Shown here piece after piece: positions 1 through 8,928 of a DNA stretch of 64,000 bases. The stretch covers positions 458,236-522,235 of the forward strand of contig NZ_KQ948015.1 in NCBI RefSeq assembly GCF_001513965.1, written 5' to 3'. The position numbers were made by a program, and so were the translations under genes. Each line of letters opens with the position of its first letter. Within the stretch, counting starts at the first letter, position 1. The notes beneath the pieces are model-generated. The model was not told where the DNA came from, made no database searches, and saw nothing but the letters and a program-made list of their open reading frames with translations. The stretch comes from Streptomyces cellostaticus. GTDB lineage: Bacteria; Actinomycetota; Actinomycetes; Streptomycetales; Streptomycetaceae.

Positions 1-3000
1 TGCGGACAATGTGCGAAGCGTCGGCGAGGCGTACAGCTCCCGTGGGGCGATACGCACCCCGTGCTCCTTGCCGAGCCAGGCGACCATGCGGGCGAAGGCC
101 AGTGAGTCACCGCCGGCCCGGAAGAAGTCCGCGTCCGGCCCGGAGGGCAGCCGCCCCAGCGCGTGGGTCCAGGCGGCGCGGGCCAGTTCGGTGGCGGGGT
201 CGGGGGCGGGAGCCGGGGCGGGCGTGGCGGCGCCCGGCCCGGAGTCCGGGCGCGGCTCCTCGAAGGGCTCGCCGCCCCCCGCGTCACCGGCGTCCTCCTC
301 GTCCAACGGCCGAGCCCCCGCCGCCACGACCGCCGCGTCCACCTTCCCGTTGGCGGTCAGCGGGACCTCGTCCAGCACCGACCACAGCGCCGGGACGCAG
401 TGGCCGGGCAGGGTTCGGGCGAGGCGGGCGGCCAGTTCGGGGAGGAACAGGGTGACCGAGCCGTCGGGTACGACCCCCGCGGCCAGGCGGCGCTCCGAGG
501 CGTCCGCACCGACAGCGACGACCGCCGCGTCGCGTACGCCGGGCAGCGCGGTCAACGCCTGGCGGATCTCGTCCGGTTCCACGCGGAAACCCCGGATCTT
601 CACCTGGCGGTCCGCCCGGCCGAGGAAGCACAGCTGCCCGGCACCGGTCAGCCGGACCAGGTCACCGGTGCGGTAGGCGCGCTCCGAGGCGGCCGGGAGC
701 ACACGGAACGCCTCCGCGGTGCGTTCGGGGTCGCCGGCGTAGTCCAGGGCGAGGCCGAGACCGGTGACGTACAACTCGCCCACGCCGCCGGGCGGTACGG
801 GCCGCCCCGCCGTGTCGAGCACCAGCGCGCCGCTGCCCGGTATCGGCGTGCCGATGGGCAGCGGTCCCGTCCCCTCGCAGGGGTCGTCGAAGTGGGCCAC
901 GGTGCTGAACGTGGTGTTCTCCGTGGGGCCGTAGCCGTTGGTGACCCGCAGGGCGGGGTAGCGGGTGAGCAGGGCGCGCACCTGCTCGGGGGCCACCACG
1001 TCGCCGCCCGCGAGGACATGGCAGGCCCGGGCGAATCCGTGCGGTGCGAAGTCGGCCATGAGCCGGAACAGCCCCGCTGTCAGCCACAGCACGTCGACCT
1101 CCCGCTCCAGCAGGAACCGGGCCAGTTCGGCGGGGGCGACCAGACCCGGCGGATGGACCTCGACACAGCCGCCGCCGACGAGCGGGGCGAACACCTCCAG
1201 GGTGGAGGCGTCGAAGGCGAGCGGGGCGAGACGCAGCATGCGCCGCCCGGGGCCGCAGGAGACGACCTGACCGGGCGACGGCCAGACCAGCCGGGCCACG
1301 GCCCGGTGCGGGACACGCACCGCCTTGGGCACTCCGGTCGAACCGGACGTGAAGGCGACGTACGCGACCCGGTCGCCGCGCGGGGCGGGCGGTTCGACGG
1401 CCGGTTGCCGGGTCCGGGAGGCGGCACCGGCGTCGACGGCCGCGACCCGGCGGACCGGCCTCGGGCACGCGGTCTCGACGCGCCCGGCGAAGGCGCTGCC
1501 CGCCGGGTCGGCGGTGGCGAGGACGGCCGCCGGCGGCAGGACCGCCAGGAGCGTGCGCAACCGCTCGTCGGGGGTCGCGGGGTCGATGGCGACGTAGTGG
1601 GCGCCGAGGGCGAGGACGGCCAGAACGGCGACGATCTCGGACACGCCGCGCTCCACGGCCGGCAGCACCGCGTCGCCGTCCGTGATGCCGGCGTCGGTCA
1701 GCGCGGCGGCCTGGGCCGTGACCGCGCACACCAGTTCGGCGTAGGTCAGGGCGGTGTCCCGGTCGCGGACGGCCGGGGCGCCGGGATGCGCCCGGGCGGT
1801 GGCCAGCACCAGGGACCACAGGTCGCTGTCGGCGGCCTCCGGGGGCAGCCGGGGGCCTTCGCGCAGCGCGTCCAGGCGGGCCTGCTGGGCCGGGGTTGTG
1901 GTTCTGACCTCGGCCAGCGGCGCGGTGGGCCGGCCGGACAGTTCCTCGATGGTGTGCTCGACGGCGTTCAGGAGGTCCAACGCCTCCTCGGGCAGCAGCG
2001 CGCCGTGCGCGTATTCGAGGACCAGCCGCGGCTCGTCGCCCGTGCGCTGCACGTACAGGGTGGCGTCGAAGGGCGCGCCGCGGCAGTGCCCTTCGTGCAG
2101 ATGCAGGGTGACGTCGCCGTGTCGTACGCGGTGCGGTATCAGCTCGTCGTGCACGCCGAGGACGAACTGCACGAGCGGGTTGCGCCGCCGGTCGTGCCGG
2201 GCGCCGAGGGCCGGTACGAGGTCCTCCATGGGTACGTCGGAGGCGGCCACGGCGTCGCCGAGCGCGCGGGAGACGGCGACGACGTACTCGGTGACGGTGG
2301 CGGTGTCGTCCAGGACGCAGTGCACGGGGACGAGTGGCGAGCAGGGGGCGAGCACATCGCGGGCGGCCGGGTCCTGACGGCCTGCGACGGGCATGCCGAC
2401 GAGGAGCTCGCCGGCGCCGCTGCGGCGGCCCAGGGCCAGCGCGTAGGCCGCGAGCAGGACGACGGTCGTGGTGGTCCCGGTCGTGCGGGCGAGGTCGCGC
2501 CAGGCCCGGGTCGCGGCCGGGCCGAGGGCGGCGGGCAGCCGCTCGCCGACGGCCTCCCAGTGTGCCGGGCGCCGTGCGTCGGTGGGCAGTTCGAGCACCT
2601 GGGGCACCTGGCGCAGCCGCTCGGCCCGGTCACGGAGCGTCTCTTGCCGGCCGGGGGCGGCGGTGCGCGCCCGGTGTGCCGCGAGCACGCTCTCCGGGCT
2701 CGGCGCGGGCGTCGGCAGGGGCCGGCCGGCGAGGAGGGCGGCCAGTTCGTCGAAGAGCACGCCGAACGACCAGCCGTCCAGCAGCGCGTGGTGCGCCAGG
2801 ACGGACACCAGCACACGGTCGGCGGCGCCGGACCGGGTGACGGTGGTGACCGTGCAGTGCACCGGGGGGCGTTCGTACGGCCGCAGGAGCGCCTCGCTCG
2901 CTCCGGCCAGCTGGGTGTGCACCGTGGTGACCGGGTCCGTGCCGTGGGCCGCCCGCAGCGTCTGGTGCCGGATGACGGGCCTGGCGTGCCGGAGGACCCG

Positions 3001-3489
3001 GCGGCCGATCCTGCCGGTGTCGGGGTCGGCCGGGACGAAGACGGTGCGCAGCCCCTCGTGCCGCTCGGCCAGGGCGGTCAGCGCGGGGGCCACCGCGGCG
3101 GCGGGAGCGCCCTCGACCTCGGCAGTGAACAGCAGGTGGTAGGCGGAGCCGTGGGCGAGATCCGCCACACTCAGCATGCCGGTCTGGCCCGGCAGCGCCG
3201 CCCGCACGGCCGTGGGTTCGGCCACCGGGGCCGAAGGCGCGGCGGGCGGCAGCGGGGTGGCGGCGCGCAGCACCGTGCCCACGGGTTCTGGGCCGAGGAC
3301 CCGGTGCAGGGGCAGGTCGACGCCCGCCCGGGCGGCCTCGCCGACCAGCCGTACGGCCTGCAGGGAGGAACCGCCCAGCGCGGCGAAGGACCTGCGGTCG
3401 CCGCGCCCGCGCAGCTCGGCGGGCCGCAGCCCCAGGGCGTCCGCGGCCAGCGGCAGCAGGGTGTCGAGGCCGGTGGTGGCGGGGGTCAC
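1..3489 (-). CDS. Nonribosomal peptide synthetase, PCP-C-A-PCP (C-terminus beyond window)
   Basis: Modular NRPS read leftward off the window edge. Domains in order: an N-terminal carrier domain (GGSSL, phosphopantetheine site Ser42), a condensation domain with HHALLDG, an adenylation domain with A3 FTSGSTGVPKAV and A5 NGYGPTEN, and a second carrier domain (FFRAGGDSL) close to the edge. By hand alignment to GrsA the specificity residues read D-A-L-W-L-G-G-T-F-K, near the classical valine-type code DAFWIGGTFK, so a small branched aliphatic amino acid is inferred. The GTG start overlaps the stop of the upstream PCP-C gene (GTGA), indicating translational coupling. The first carrier domain has no adenylation domain in this protein and must be loaded in trans. 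The termination domain, if any, lies outside the window. Confidence 0.93.
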   Translation of the reverse strand, partial: MTPATTGLDTLLPLAADALGLRPAELRGRGDRRSFAALGGSSLQAVRLVGEAARAGVDLPLHRVLGPEPVGTVLRAATPLPPAAPSAPVAEPTAVRAALPGQTGMLSVADLAHGSAYHLLFTAEVEGAPAAAVAPALTALAERHEGLRTVFVPADPDTGRIGRRVLRHARPVIRHQTLRAAHGTDPVTTVHTQLAGASEALLRPYERPPVHCTVTTVTRSGAADRVLVSVLAHHALLDGWSFGVLFDELAALLAGRPLPTPAPSPESVLAAHRARTAAPGRQETLRDRAERLRQVPQVLELPTDARRPAHWEAVGERLPAALGPAATRAWRDLARTTGTTTTVVLLAAYALALGRRSGAGELLVGMPVAGRQDPAARDVLAPCSPLVPVHCVLDDTATVTEYVVAVSRALGDAVAASDVPMEDLVPALGARHDRRRNPLVQFVLGVHDELIPHRVRHGDVTLHLHEGHCRGAPFDATLYVQRTGDEPRLVLEYAHGALLPEEALDLLNAVEHTIEELSGRPTAPLAEVRTTTPAQQARLDALREGPRLPPEAADSDLWSLVLATARAHPGAPAVRDRDTALTYAELVCAVTAQAAALTDAGITDGDAVLPAVERGVSEIVAVLAVLALGAHYVAIDPATPDERLRTLLAVLPPAAVLATADPAGSAFAGRVETACPRPVRRVAAVDAGAASRTRQPAVEPPAPRGDRVAYVAFTSGSTGVPKAVRVPHRAVARLVWPSPGQVVSCGPGRRMLRLAPLAFDASTLEVFAPLVGGGCVEVHPPGLVAPAELARFLLEREVDVLWLTAGLFRLMADFAPHGFARACHVLAGGDVVAPEQVRALLTRYPALRVTNGYGPTENTTFSTVAHFDDPCEGTGPLPIGTPIPGSGALVLDTAGRPVPPGGVGELYVTGLGLALDYAGDPERTAEAFRVLPAASERAYRTGDLVRLTGAGQLCFLGRADRQVKIRGFRVEPDEIRQALTALPGVRDAAVVAVGADASERRLAAGVVPDGSVTLFLPELAARLARTLPGHCVPALWSVLDEVPLTANGKVDAAVVAAGARPLDEEDAGDAGGGEPFEEPRPDSGPGAATPAPAPAPDPATELARAAWTHALGRLPSGPDADFFRAGGDSLAFARMVAWLGKEHGVRIAPRELYASPTLRTLSA

Positions 3490-5039
3490 CGGGGATTCCC
3501 TGCGTCGGCGGCCAGCTGGGTCAGCAGGGCCATCGCCCGCTCCAGCAGCCGCTGTACCGTCTCCTCGGCGTAGTGGTCGGTGCTGTACCGGACGGTCAGC
3601 AGCAGCCGGTCGGCGACCACGTCGCCCTCCACGTTCAGCACCCACGGTTCCCGCTGCCGTGCCGAACGGCGGCTGCCGCCCGCCGCGTCGGCGGGGCGCA
3701 GCCAGCGGCCCACCCGGTCGTTGACCTGGTTCATTCGGCTGCGGAAGTTCAGCCGGATCCCGCTGCCGCGCGCGGCGCCGGTCAGCCGGCCGTCCCCGGC
3801 GTACCGCAGGGCGTCGAAGCCGAACTTGGCCTGCGGTACGGCGGCCAGGTCGTCGAGGGCGTCCTGCGGCCAGGAGCCGGGCGGACCGGCGTGGATCACC
3901 ACGGGGTAGGTCGCCTGCAGATAGCCGAGCGCGGTGGTGATGTCGTGCCCGCCGGGGACTGTGTCCCGGCCGTGGTGGTAGGTGTCCACGCTCACCGCCG
4001 GCAGGTCGAACCGCTCGGCCACGGACCGGGCGACGGCGGCCAGCGCGAGGAGGCCCACGGGGTGGCCGAGGTGCCCGGCCGCGGTCTGCAGCGCGGCGGT
4101 GCGCTGCTCGTCCAGGCCGGCCGTGGCGGCGGTGGAGGTCGACAGCGGGCCGGGCCCCGAGCGGTCGGTGGGCACCGGGGGGACGCCGGGCAGGCCGAGG
4201 GCGGTCCAGCGCGCCGCGTCCTCGTCGGCCTGCGGGGACGCGAGCCATCCGGCCAGGTCGGTGGCGAGGTCACGGGGCTGGGCGGCGGGATCAGCGGGGT
4301 CCCGGCCGGTGAGCGCGTCCTCCAGTTCGTCGGCCAGCATGGTCAGGGAGTAGCCGTCGAGGGTGAGGTGATGCACGGCGATCTGGAGGTAGCGCTGCCG
4401 GGGCAGCCAGAGGGCGTTGAAGACCCGGCCCTCGGCGAGCCGGTGGCCCCGCACCGCCTGCTCGAACGCGTCGGCGAGTCCGGCGTCGTCGGTGTCGACG
4501 GTGGCGAACAGCCCGTCCGGCGCCTGGGGAAGGACCTCCGCGACCGGGCCGTCGGCTCCGTCCGTCAGGTAGCGGGTGCGCAGCGCCTCGTGCCGGTCGG
4601 TGAGGCGGCGCACGGCCGCCTCGATCCAGGGGGCGTCGGCCTTGTCGCCGTCCGGGGTGGTCTCGGGGACCTCGAAGACCCAGACGAAGCCGAAGTGGTC
4701 GGGGTCGGTGAAGTCCTGGGAGATCCAGCGCGACTGACAGGGCAGCAGCGGTACGGAGCCGGCCGAGTGCCGGGCAGCCGGCTGGTGCGCCTCGGTGTTG
4801 TCGGCGCGCAGGCGGGCGAGGATCCCGGCGAAGGTGCGGCCGTAGAGGAAGTCGGCCGGTCCGGTGGTGACCCCCGCTTTGCGCAACTGGGTGACGCCGC
4901 GCACCATCAGCAGCGAGTCTCCCCCGGCGGCGAAGAAGTCGGAGTCGGGGCCGGAGGGCGGCTTGCCCAGGGCCGCTGCCCATACATCGGTGAGCAGCGC
5001 GGACAGGGTGTCCGGGCCGAGGTCGGTGGATTCCGTCAC
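3486..5039 (-). CDS. NRPS bidomain protein, PCP-C, lacking an adenylation domain
   Basis: A 517-residue NRPS component. Residues about 8-85 form a peptidyl carrier domain with FFAAGGDSL (Ser42 modified). Residues about 95-510 form a condensation domain with the catalytic HHLTLDG motif (His223, His224, Asp228). There is no adenylation domain, so its carrier must receive a substrate from another protein, for example a stand-alone adenylating enzyme or the polyketide synthase of this cluster. The GTG start has an AAAGGACC ribosome-binding sequence about ten bases upstream. The gene ends in a GTGA overlap with the next NRPS gene. The order carrier-before-condensation is repeated in that next protein, so the assembly line is split at unusual points. 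Confidence 0.92.
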   Translation of the reverse strand: MTESTDLGPDTLSALLTDVWAAALGKPPSGPDSDFFAAGGDSLLMVRGVTQLRKAGVTTGPADFLYGRTFAGILARLRADNTEAHQPAARHSAGSVPLLPCQSRWISQDFTDPDHFGFVWVFEVPETTPDGDKADAPWIEAAVRRLTDRHEALRTRYLTDGADGPVAEVLPQAPDGLFATVDTDDAGLADAFEQAVRGHRLAEGRVFNALWLPRQRYLQIAVHHLTLDGYSLTMLADELEDALTGRDPADPAAQPRDLATDLAGWLASPQADEDAARWTALGLPGVPPVPTDRSGPGPLSTSTAATAGLDEQRTAALQTAAGHLGHPVGLLALAAVARSVAERFDLPAVSVDTYHHGRDTVPGGHDITTALGYLQATYPVVIHAGPPGSWPQDALDDLAAVPQAKFGFDALRYAGDGRLTGAARGSGIRLNFRSRMNQVNDRVGRWLRPADAAGGSRRSARQREPWVLNVEGDVVADRLLLTVRYSTDHYAEETVQRLLERAMALLTQLAADAGNPR

Positions 5040-5083
5040 GGTGACTGGGTCCTTTCGTCACGGTCTCGGGGAAGGCGATGTGG

Positions 5084-6391
5084 TCAACTCGCGGGCGGGA
5101 CCGCGCTGCCGGACGAAGGAGCCGGCTCGGCGGCGGCGTCCGGCCCGGCCGCCGTGCGCACCAGCCGTGCCGACAGAAGGCAGCCGAGGGCGAGCAGTGC
5201 GGCCAGGGCGAACCAGGCCAGGTCCGCGTCGGCGGCGATCAGGCCGGTGACCAGGGCCGGGCCGATCGCCTCCTGGGCGGACAGGCTCAGCCCGAACAGC
5301 GACAGATAGCGGCCGCGCAGCCGCTCCGGTGCGAGGGTCATGGACACCGTCCACTCGCCGACCGCGCCGAAGAGTTCGGTCAGGGTGTGGGCGAGGACCG
5401 CCACGGCCAGCAGGCCGATCGCCACGGCCGTGGCATGGCCGAAGCGGTGGGCCGCCCAGTAGCCCGCCGCGGCCAGGACGAACAGGGCGGCGGCCAGACG
5501 GTAGACGCGCGGCGCCCGGTCGAGGGAGTTGCAGCTCCTGGCCGCGCGCATCTGGAGCAGCACGACCAGCACGGTGTTGAAGGTGAACAGCAGGCCGACG
5601 AGGGAGGCCGGAGCGCTGGTGTACTCGTACACCCACAGCGGCATGCCGATGGTGAACGTGGTCGAGTACATCAGCACGAGGATGTTGAGCAGGGCGAGGC
5701 CGACGTAGCGCCGGTCGGCGAGGACCTGCCGGTAGCCGGCGCGCGGTCCGTCCGCTTCCCGGGGCCGTGCCGACGGGACGGGGCGGATGACGGGGATGGT
5801 GAGGACGAGGGCGATGGCGCCGGCGTAGGAGACGGCGTTGACGAGGAGCACCGCGTGGTAGCCGGTGTGCGAGCCGATGGCCAAGACGGCCGCGGTGGCC
5901 AGTCCGCCGAGCCCGAACCCGACGTTGAGGACGGCCCGTTGGAAGGCCATGAGGGGCACCTGGTCCTCGGCGTCGGCGATGGTGGTGAGGAACACCTTCC
6001 GGGCCGGGTTGACCATGCGGTCGGCCACGTGCGCGACGCTCGCCACGGCGACGAGCCCGCCCCAGCCGTGCACGCCGAGATAGCCGACGTACGCCAGGGC
6101 GCCCGCGGCCCAGCAGCAGACCACGACCTTGCGTGCGCCGAACCGGTCGATCAGGGTGCCGGACAGCGGGGTGGCGACGCTCCCGACGAGCCCGGCGATG
6201 CCGAGGCCCGCGCCGACGGCGCCGGCGCTCAGGCCGACCACGACGGTGAAGTAGAGGACGGATATCGGCAGGAACATGCCGGTGCCGACGGCGTCCACGA
6301 CCGCGACCAGGGCCCAGCGCTTCGCCGCGGGCGCGTCGGGCACGCCGGCGCGGCTCAGGGCGGCACGGCGCAGCGCTCCCCACTTGCTCAT
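5084..6391 (-). CDS. MFS transporter, probable product exporter
   Basis: A 435-residue integral membrane protein with about twelve hydrophobic helices and the motif-A-like loop DRFGARK between helices 2 and 3. It belongs to the major facilitator superfamily (established family knowledge). It is placed between the sulfotransferase and NRPS genes in one operon, so export of the cluster product or self-resistance is the likely role; the substrate is not determinable. The start chosen is the ATG preceded by GGAAGGACTCC. An in-frame start further upstream would overlap the sulfotransferase gene and adds a non-hydrophobic, Cys-rich extension that does not look like the family. Confidence 0.88.
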   Translation of the reverse strand: MSKWGALRRAALSRAGVPDAPAAKRWALVAVVDAVGTGMFLPISVLYFTVVVGLSAGAVGAGLGIAGLVGSVATPLSGTLIDRFGARKVVVCCWAAGALAYVGYLGVHGWGGLVAVASVAHVADRMVNPARKVFLTTIADAEDQVPLMAFQRAVLNVGFGLGGLATAAVLAIGSHTGYHAVLLVNAVSYAGAIALVLTIPVIRPVPSARPREADGPRAGYRQVLADRRYVGLALLNILVLMYSTTFTIGMPLWVYEYTSAPASLVGLLFTFNTVLVVLLQMRAARSCNSLDRAPRVYRLAAALFVLAAAGYWAAHRFGHATAVAIGLLAVAVLAHTLTELFGAVGEWTVSMTLAPERLRGRYLSLFGLSLSAQEAIGPALVTGLIAADADLAWFALAALLALGCLLSARLVRTAAGPDAAAEPAPSSGSAVPPAS

Positions 6392-6407
6392 GGAGTCCTT
6401 CCCTGGG

Positions 6408-7199
6408 TCATGGAGTCGGGGTACGCAGGTCCAGCAGCGTCTGCCACAGCCGGGTGATGTGTGCGGGCAGCGGTTCGTGCTCCGGTTCACCGGTGCGCTC
6501 GGCCAGCAGGCCGGCGTACGGGAGCAGGTCGAGACCGATCGCCGTGGACAGGCGGTGCAGGTCCTCGCCGGCGCACAGGGCGGCGTACTCCAGGACGGTG
6601 CAGCGGGCGGGGTCGCGCGTGGCGGGGTGCGCCAGCCAGGGCCGGTGCCAGGCGGCCCACTTCTCCAGCGCGGCCTGCCGGTTGCCGGGCCGCCAGGGGC
6701 GGTCGCCGGTCCAGCGCAGCATGGAGCGGGCGACCGCGGCCGGATGGCGGACGAGCAGGACCCAGTGGGCGTCGGGCAGCGTGTCGGCGAGCTGATCGAG
6801 TTCCAGCAGGTACTCGTTGTACTTGTCGCCGTAGCGGGTGGCGCCCGCGTAGGCCGCCCGGACCAGTTGTCCGCGCAGCGCGGCCGCGTCGGTGACCCTG
6901 CCGTCGGCCACCTCGGCGGCGGCGGCGCGCAGGACCTTCTCGACGGTCTCCAGCCACACCTGACTGTGCCTGCCGTAGGGCGGCTTGCGGTGCAGGGCGT
7001 GCAGGATCTCGTCCACGCGCAGATGACGGCCGTGCACGTCCGCCTGGGTGCACCAGCGGTGCAGGAGGTAGGGCAGTTTGCCGTTGACGGTGAAGACGCC
7101 GCCGGCGTCGGCGAAGGCGTGGTCGAGCACGCCGGCGAGGGCGGTGGTGCCCGAGCGCTGCGCGCCGAGCAGCACGAGGGGGGCGGGCGCCGGACTCAT
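6408..7199 (-). CDS. PAPS-dependent sulfotransferase
   Basis: A 263-residue cytosolic sulfotransferase. The N-terminal LLGAQRSGTTAL is the 5'-phosphosulfate-binding loop of the P-loop sulfotransferase fold, and VLLVRHPAAVARSM fits the 3'-phosphate-binding region. It should transfer sulfate from PAPS to a hydroxyl or amine of the cluster product or a precursor. The ATG start overlaps the stop of the upstream TIM-barrel gene (ATGA). Its presence makes a sulfated metabolite likely and may link to the TauE/SafE permease encoded about 4 kb away. The acceptor cannot be predicted. Confidence 0.85.
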   Translation of the reverse strand: MSPAPAPLVLLGAQRSGTTALAGVLDHAFADAGGVFTVNGKLPYLLHRWCTQADVHGRHLRVDEILHALHRKPPYGRHSQVWLETVEKVLRAAAAEVADGRVTDAAALRGQLVRAAYAGATRYGDKYNEYLLELDQLADTLPDAHWVLLVRHPAAVARSMLRWTGDRPWRPGNRQAALEKWAAWHRPWLAHPATRDPARCTVLEYAALCAGEDLHRLSTAIGLDLLPYAGLLAERTGEPEHEPLPAHITRLWQTLLDLRTPTP

Positions 7200-8059
7200 G
7201 ACGTCTCCAGCGGGAGCTTGTCGCACCAGTCGCGCAGCCGTTGCATGCACTCGACGCTGGCCGCGAAGCCGTCCCGGGAGAAGTCCTCGCCGAAGGGCCG
7301 GTCGCGGTTGGCAGGCGACAGGACCCGGCCGTGGCGCCAGTGGGTCTCCAGGCTCAGGAAACCGGTGTAGCCGTCCTCGGCCAGCCGGGCGAGCATCGTC
7401 GGCCAGTCCAGGTCCCCGTCGCCCAGCCTGACGTAGCCGTTGGTGCCGTCCGGGTCCTTGACGTGCACGTGCTGGATGAGGTGGCGGCCGAGCAGGTAGT
7501 CGGAGGGGTAGCGCACCGGCCCCCAGCCACCGCGGACGGCGTTGGCGGGGTCCCAGAGCACGCCGACGTCGTCGCGGCCCAGCGCGTCCAGGAAGTCCAG
7601 GACCTCCCGCATGTGCGGGGTGTTGCTGCGGGACTCGGTCTCCAGGATCAGCGGGATCCCGGGGTCCACGCCCTCCAGCAGGCCGGCGACGACCGTGGCC
7701 GCGCGCAGCGGCTCGGGGGCGTGGTCGGTGTCGGCGAAGAAACTGAAGATGCGCGCATGGGGCGCGCCGAGCCGCACCGCACGCCGGCAGGACTCCACGA
7801 GCACCTCGCGGGCTTCGGCGAGCTGCTCGTCCGTCGTGGGCAGTGCGCCCTTGAAGACGGGCGGCGCGAAGCCGGCGACGGCCAGCCCGCGTTCGTCCAG
7901 GAGGCCGCGCATGCGGGCGACCTGGTCGTCCGTCAGCTCATGGGGAGGTGTTTCGTCGTACGACCGCACTTCGACCCCGGCGAATCCGAGCTGGGCTGCG
8001 GTGTCGGCGACCAGCTCGGGGTTCTGGGACAGCTCGTCACCGATGACGGCGAGTTTCAT
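7196..8059 (-). CDS. Sugar phosphate isomerase/epimerase (xylose-isomerase-like TIM barrel)
   Basis: A 287-residue protein of the AP-endonuclease-2 / xylose-isomerase-like TIM-barrel family. It starts MKLAVIGDELSQNPEL and carries metal-ligand-type segments ILETESRSNT, GVLWDPANAV, HVHVKDP and LSLETHW in the order typical of IolE, IolI and hydroxypyruvate-isomerase relatives. The family isomerises or epimerises sugars and inososes or dehydrates keto-inositols. It overlaps the sulfotransferase start (ATGA). With the second TIM barrel, the Gfo/Idh/MocA enzyme and the amidohydrolase it forms a four-gene sugar- or cyclitol-modifying block. The exact substrate is unknown. Confidence 0.82.
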   Translation of the reverse strand: MKLAVIGDELSQNPELVADTAAQLGFAGVEVRSYDETPPHELTDDQVARMRGLLDERGLAVAGFAPPVFKGALPTTDEQLAEAREVLVESCRRAVRLGAPHARIFSFFADTDHAPEPLRAATVVAGLLEGVDPGIPLILETESRSNTPHMREVLDFLDALGRDDVGVLWDPANAVRGGWGPVRYPSDYLLGRHLIQHVHVKDPDGTNGYVRLGDGDLDWPTMLARLAEDGYTGFLSLETHWRHGRVLSPANRDRPFGEDFSRDGFAASVECMQRLRDWCDKLPLETS

Positions 8060-8112
8060 GGGTGTGCGACTCCTGGCTCGGGCTTCATGGATGTGCGGCT
8101 CCCGGCTCGGGC
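8055..8112 (-). repeat. Imperfect 29-bp tandem duplication of a translation start region
   Basis: Two adjacent 29-bp units (8055-8083 and 8084-8112) match at 26 positions. Each contains a Shine-Dalgarno-like sequence and a CAT (ATG on the minus strand). The left unit contains the real start of the isomerase gene. Confidence 0.75.
8056..8088 (-). CDS. Possible 10-residue leader peptide coupled to the isomerase gene
   Basis: A minimal frame ATG...TGA reading MKPEPGVAHP. Its TGA overlaps the ATG of the isomerase gene as ATGA. It arises because the initiation region of the isomerase gene has been duplicated in tandem, giving a second ATG preceded by GGGAGCC. It could act as a translational coupler or be an accident of the duplication. 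No homology can be claimed for so short a peptide. Confidence 0.2.
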   Translation of the reverse strand: MKPEPGVAHP

Positions 8113-8170
8113 GGATACGGCGGGCCGTGGCCTTGCCGGGCCGGCCGGCGCGCTCGGTCGGGCCGGGTGG

Positions 8171-8875
8171 CTATGCGGCGGGCGAGGCCAGCGCCGCGGC
8201 GAGCACGGCGAGATCGGCGTCGGGCGTCCCGGCCCGGGATTCGACGGTGACCGCTCTGAGCGGGCCGAGTTCCAGCAGGTACGACAGGTCGGTGAGGTCG
8301 TGCGGGGTGAGCGGGCGGTGCCGGGTGCCCTGCGCGGTGCGCCGGACGCCCTTGACCTGTGCGGCGCGTACGAACGGGGACAGGGCGCGCAGTTGGGCCC
8401 GGTGCGCGCCGCCGATCTCGGCCAGGCCGAGCAGGTCGACCAGCACGCCGACACCGGTGCGCTCGGCGAGGTCGATCAGTCCGGCCACGTCGGGGCCGCC
8501 GGCGTGGGTCTCCACCCATGGTTCGACGCCGGCCTCGGCGGCGGCGGCGAGTTGCTCGGCGACCAGGGCCGGGTCGGGGCGTTCGGTGCAGAACACCTTG
8601 ACCGGGTACGGGGCCGGTACCGGCTCCTCGGCGACGGGCCAGTGCGCGGGGTCGCCCAGGCGCCAGCCCACGCCGACGAAGAAGACCTCGGCCCCGGTGC
8701 GCCGTATCCGGTCGATACCGGGTTGTACGCCGTCCCGTTCCCAGCCGTGTCCCTTGCCGATGCGCAGGTCGACTCCGGTGCCTTCGGCGTGCAGCACGGC
8801 CCGGGCCAGTTCCTCGGGGCCGGCCTGTGGCAGGGTGCCGGAGGAGTAACCGAGGTGCGGGCGGGGTCGGGTCAT
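8171..8875 (-). CDS. Second xylose-isomerase-like TIM-barrel protein
   Basis: A 234-residue protein beginning MTRPRPHLGYSSGTLPQ. Segments VDLRIGKGHGW, VEPWVETHAGG, VGVLVDLLGLAEIGG, VRAAQVKGVRR and LRAVTVESRAG are spaced like successive beta strands of the xylose-isomerase / AP-endonuclease-2 fold. It is shorter and more divergent than its neighbour at 7196-8059. The start is supported by AGGAAGAAGG just upstream; an upstream ATG would overlap the preceding oxidoreductase gene. Co-transcription with a second barrel and an oxidoreductase suggests sequential isomerisation and redox steps on one sugar-like intermediate. Confidence 0.7.
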   Translation of the reverse strand: MTRPRPHLGYSSGTLPQAGPEELARAVLHAEGTGVDLRIGKGHGWERDGVQPGIDRIRRTGAEVFFVGVGWRLGDPAHWPVAEEPVPAPYPVKVFCTERPDPALVAEQLAAAAEAGVEPWVETHAGGPDVAGLIDLAERTGVGVLVDLLGLAEIGGAHRAQLRALSPFVRAAQVKGVRRTAQGTRHRPLTPHDLTDLSYLLELGPLRAVTVESRAGTPDADLAVLAAALASPAA

Positions 8876-8928
8876 ACGGCTCTGCCTTCTTCCTGGCTCC
8901 GCCCGGGCATGCGGACCGTGCTGCTGCT

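Noticed and set aside
163-3573. Very long plus-strand open frame opposite the NRPS gene
   Set aside because: It is Gly/Arg/Gln-rich with no recognisable domain and mirrors the third-position GC bias of the minus-strand NRPS, whose catalytic motifs are clear.
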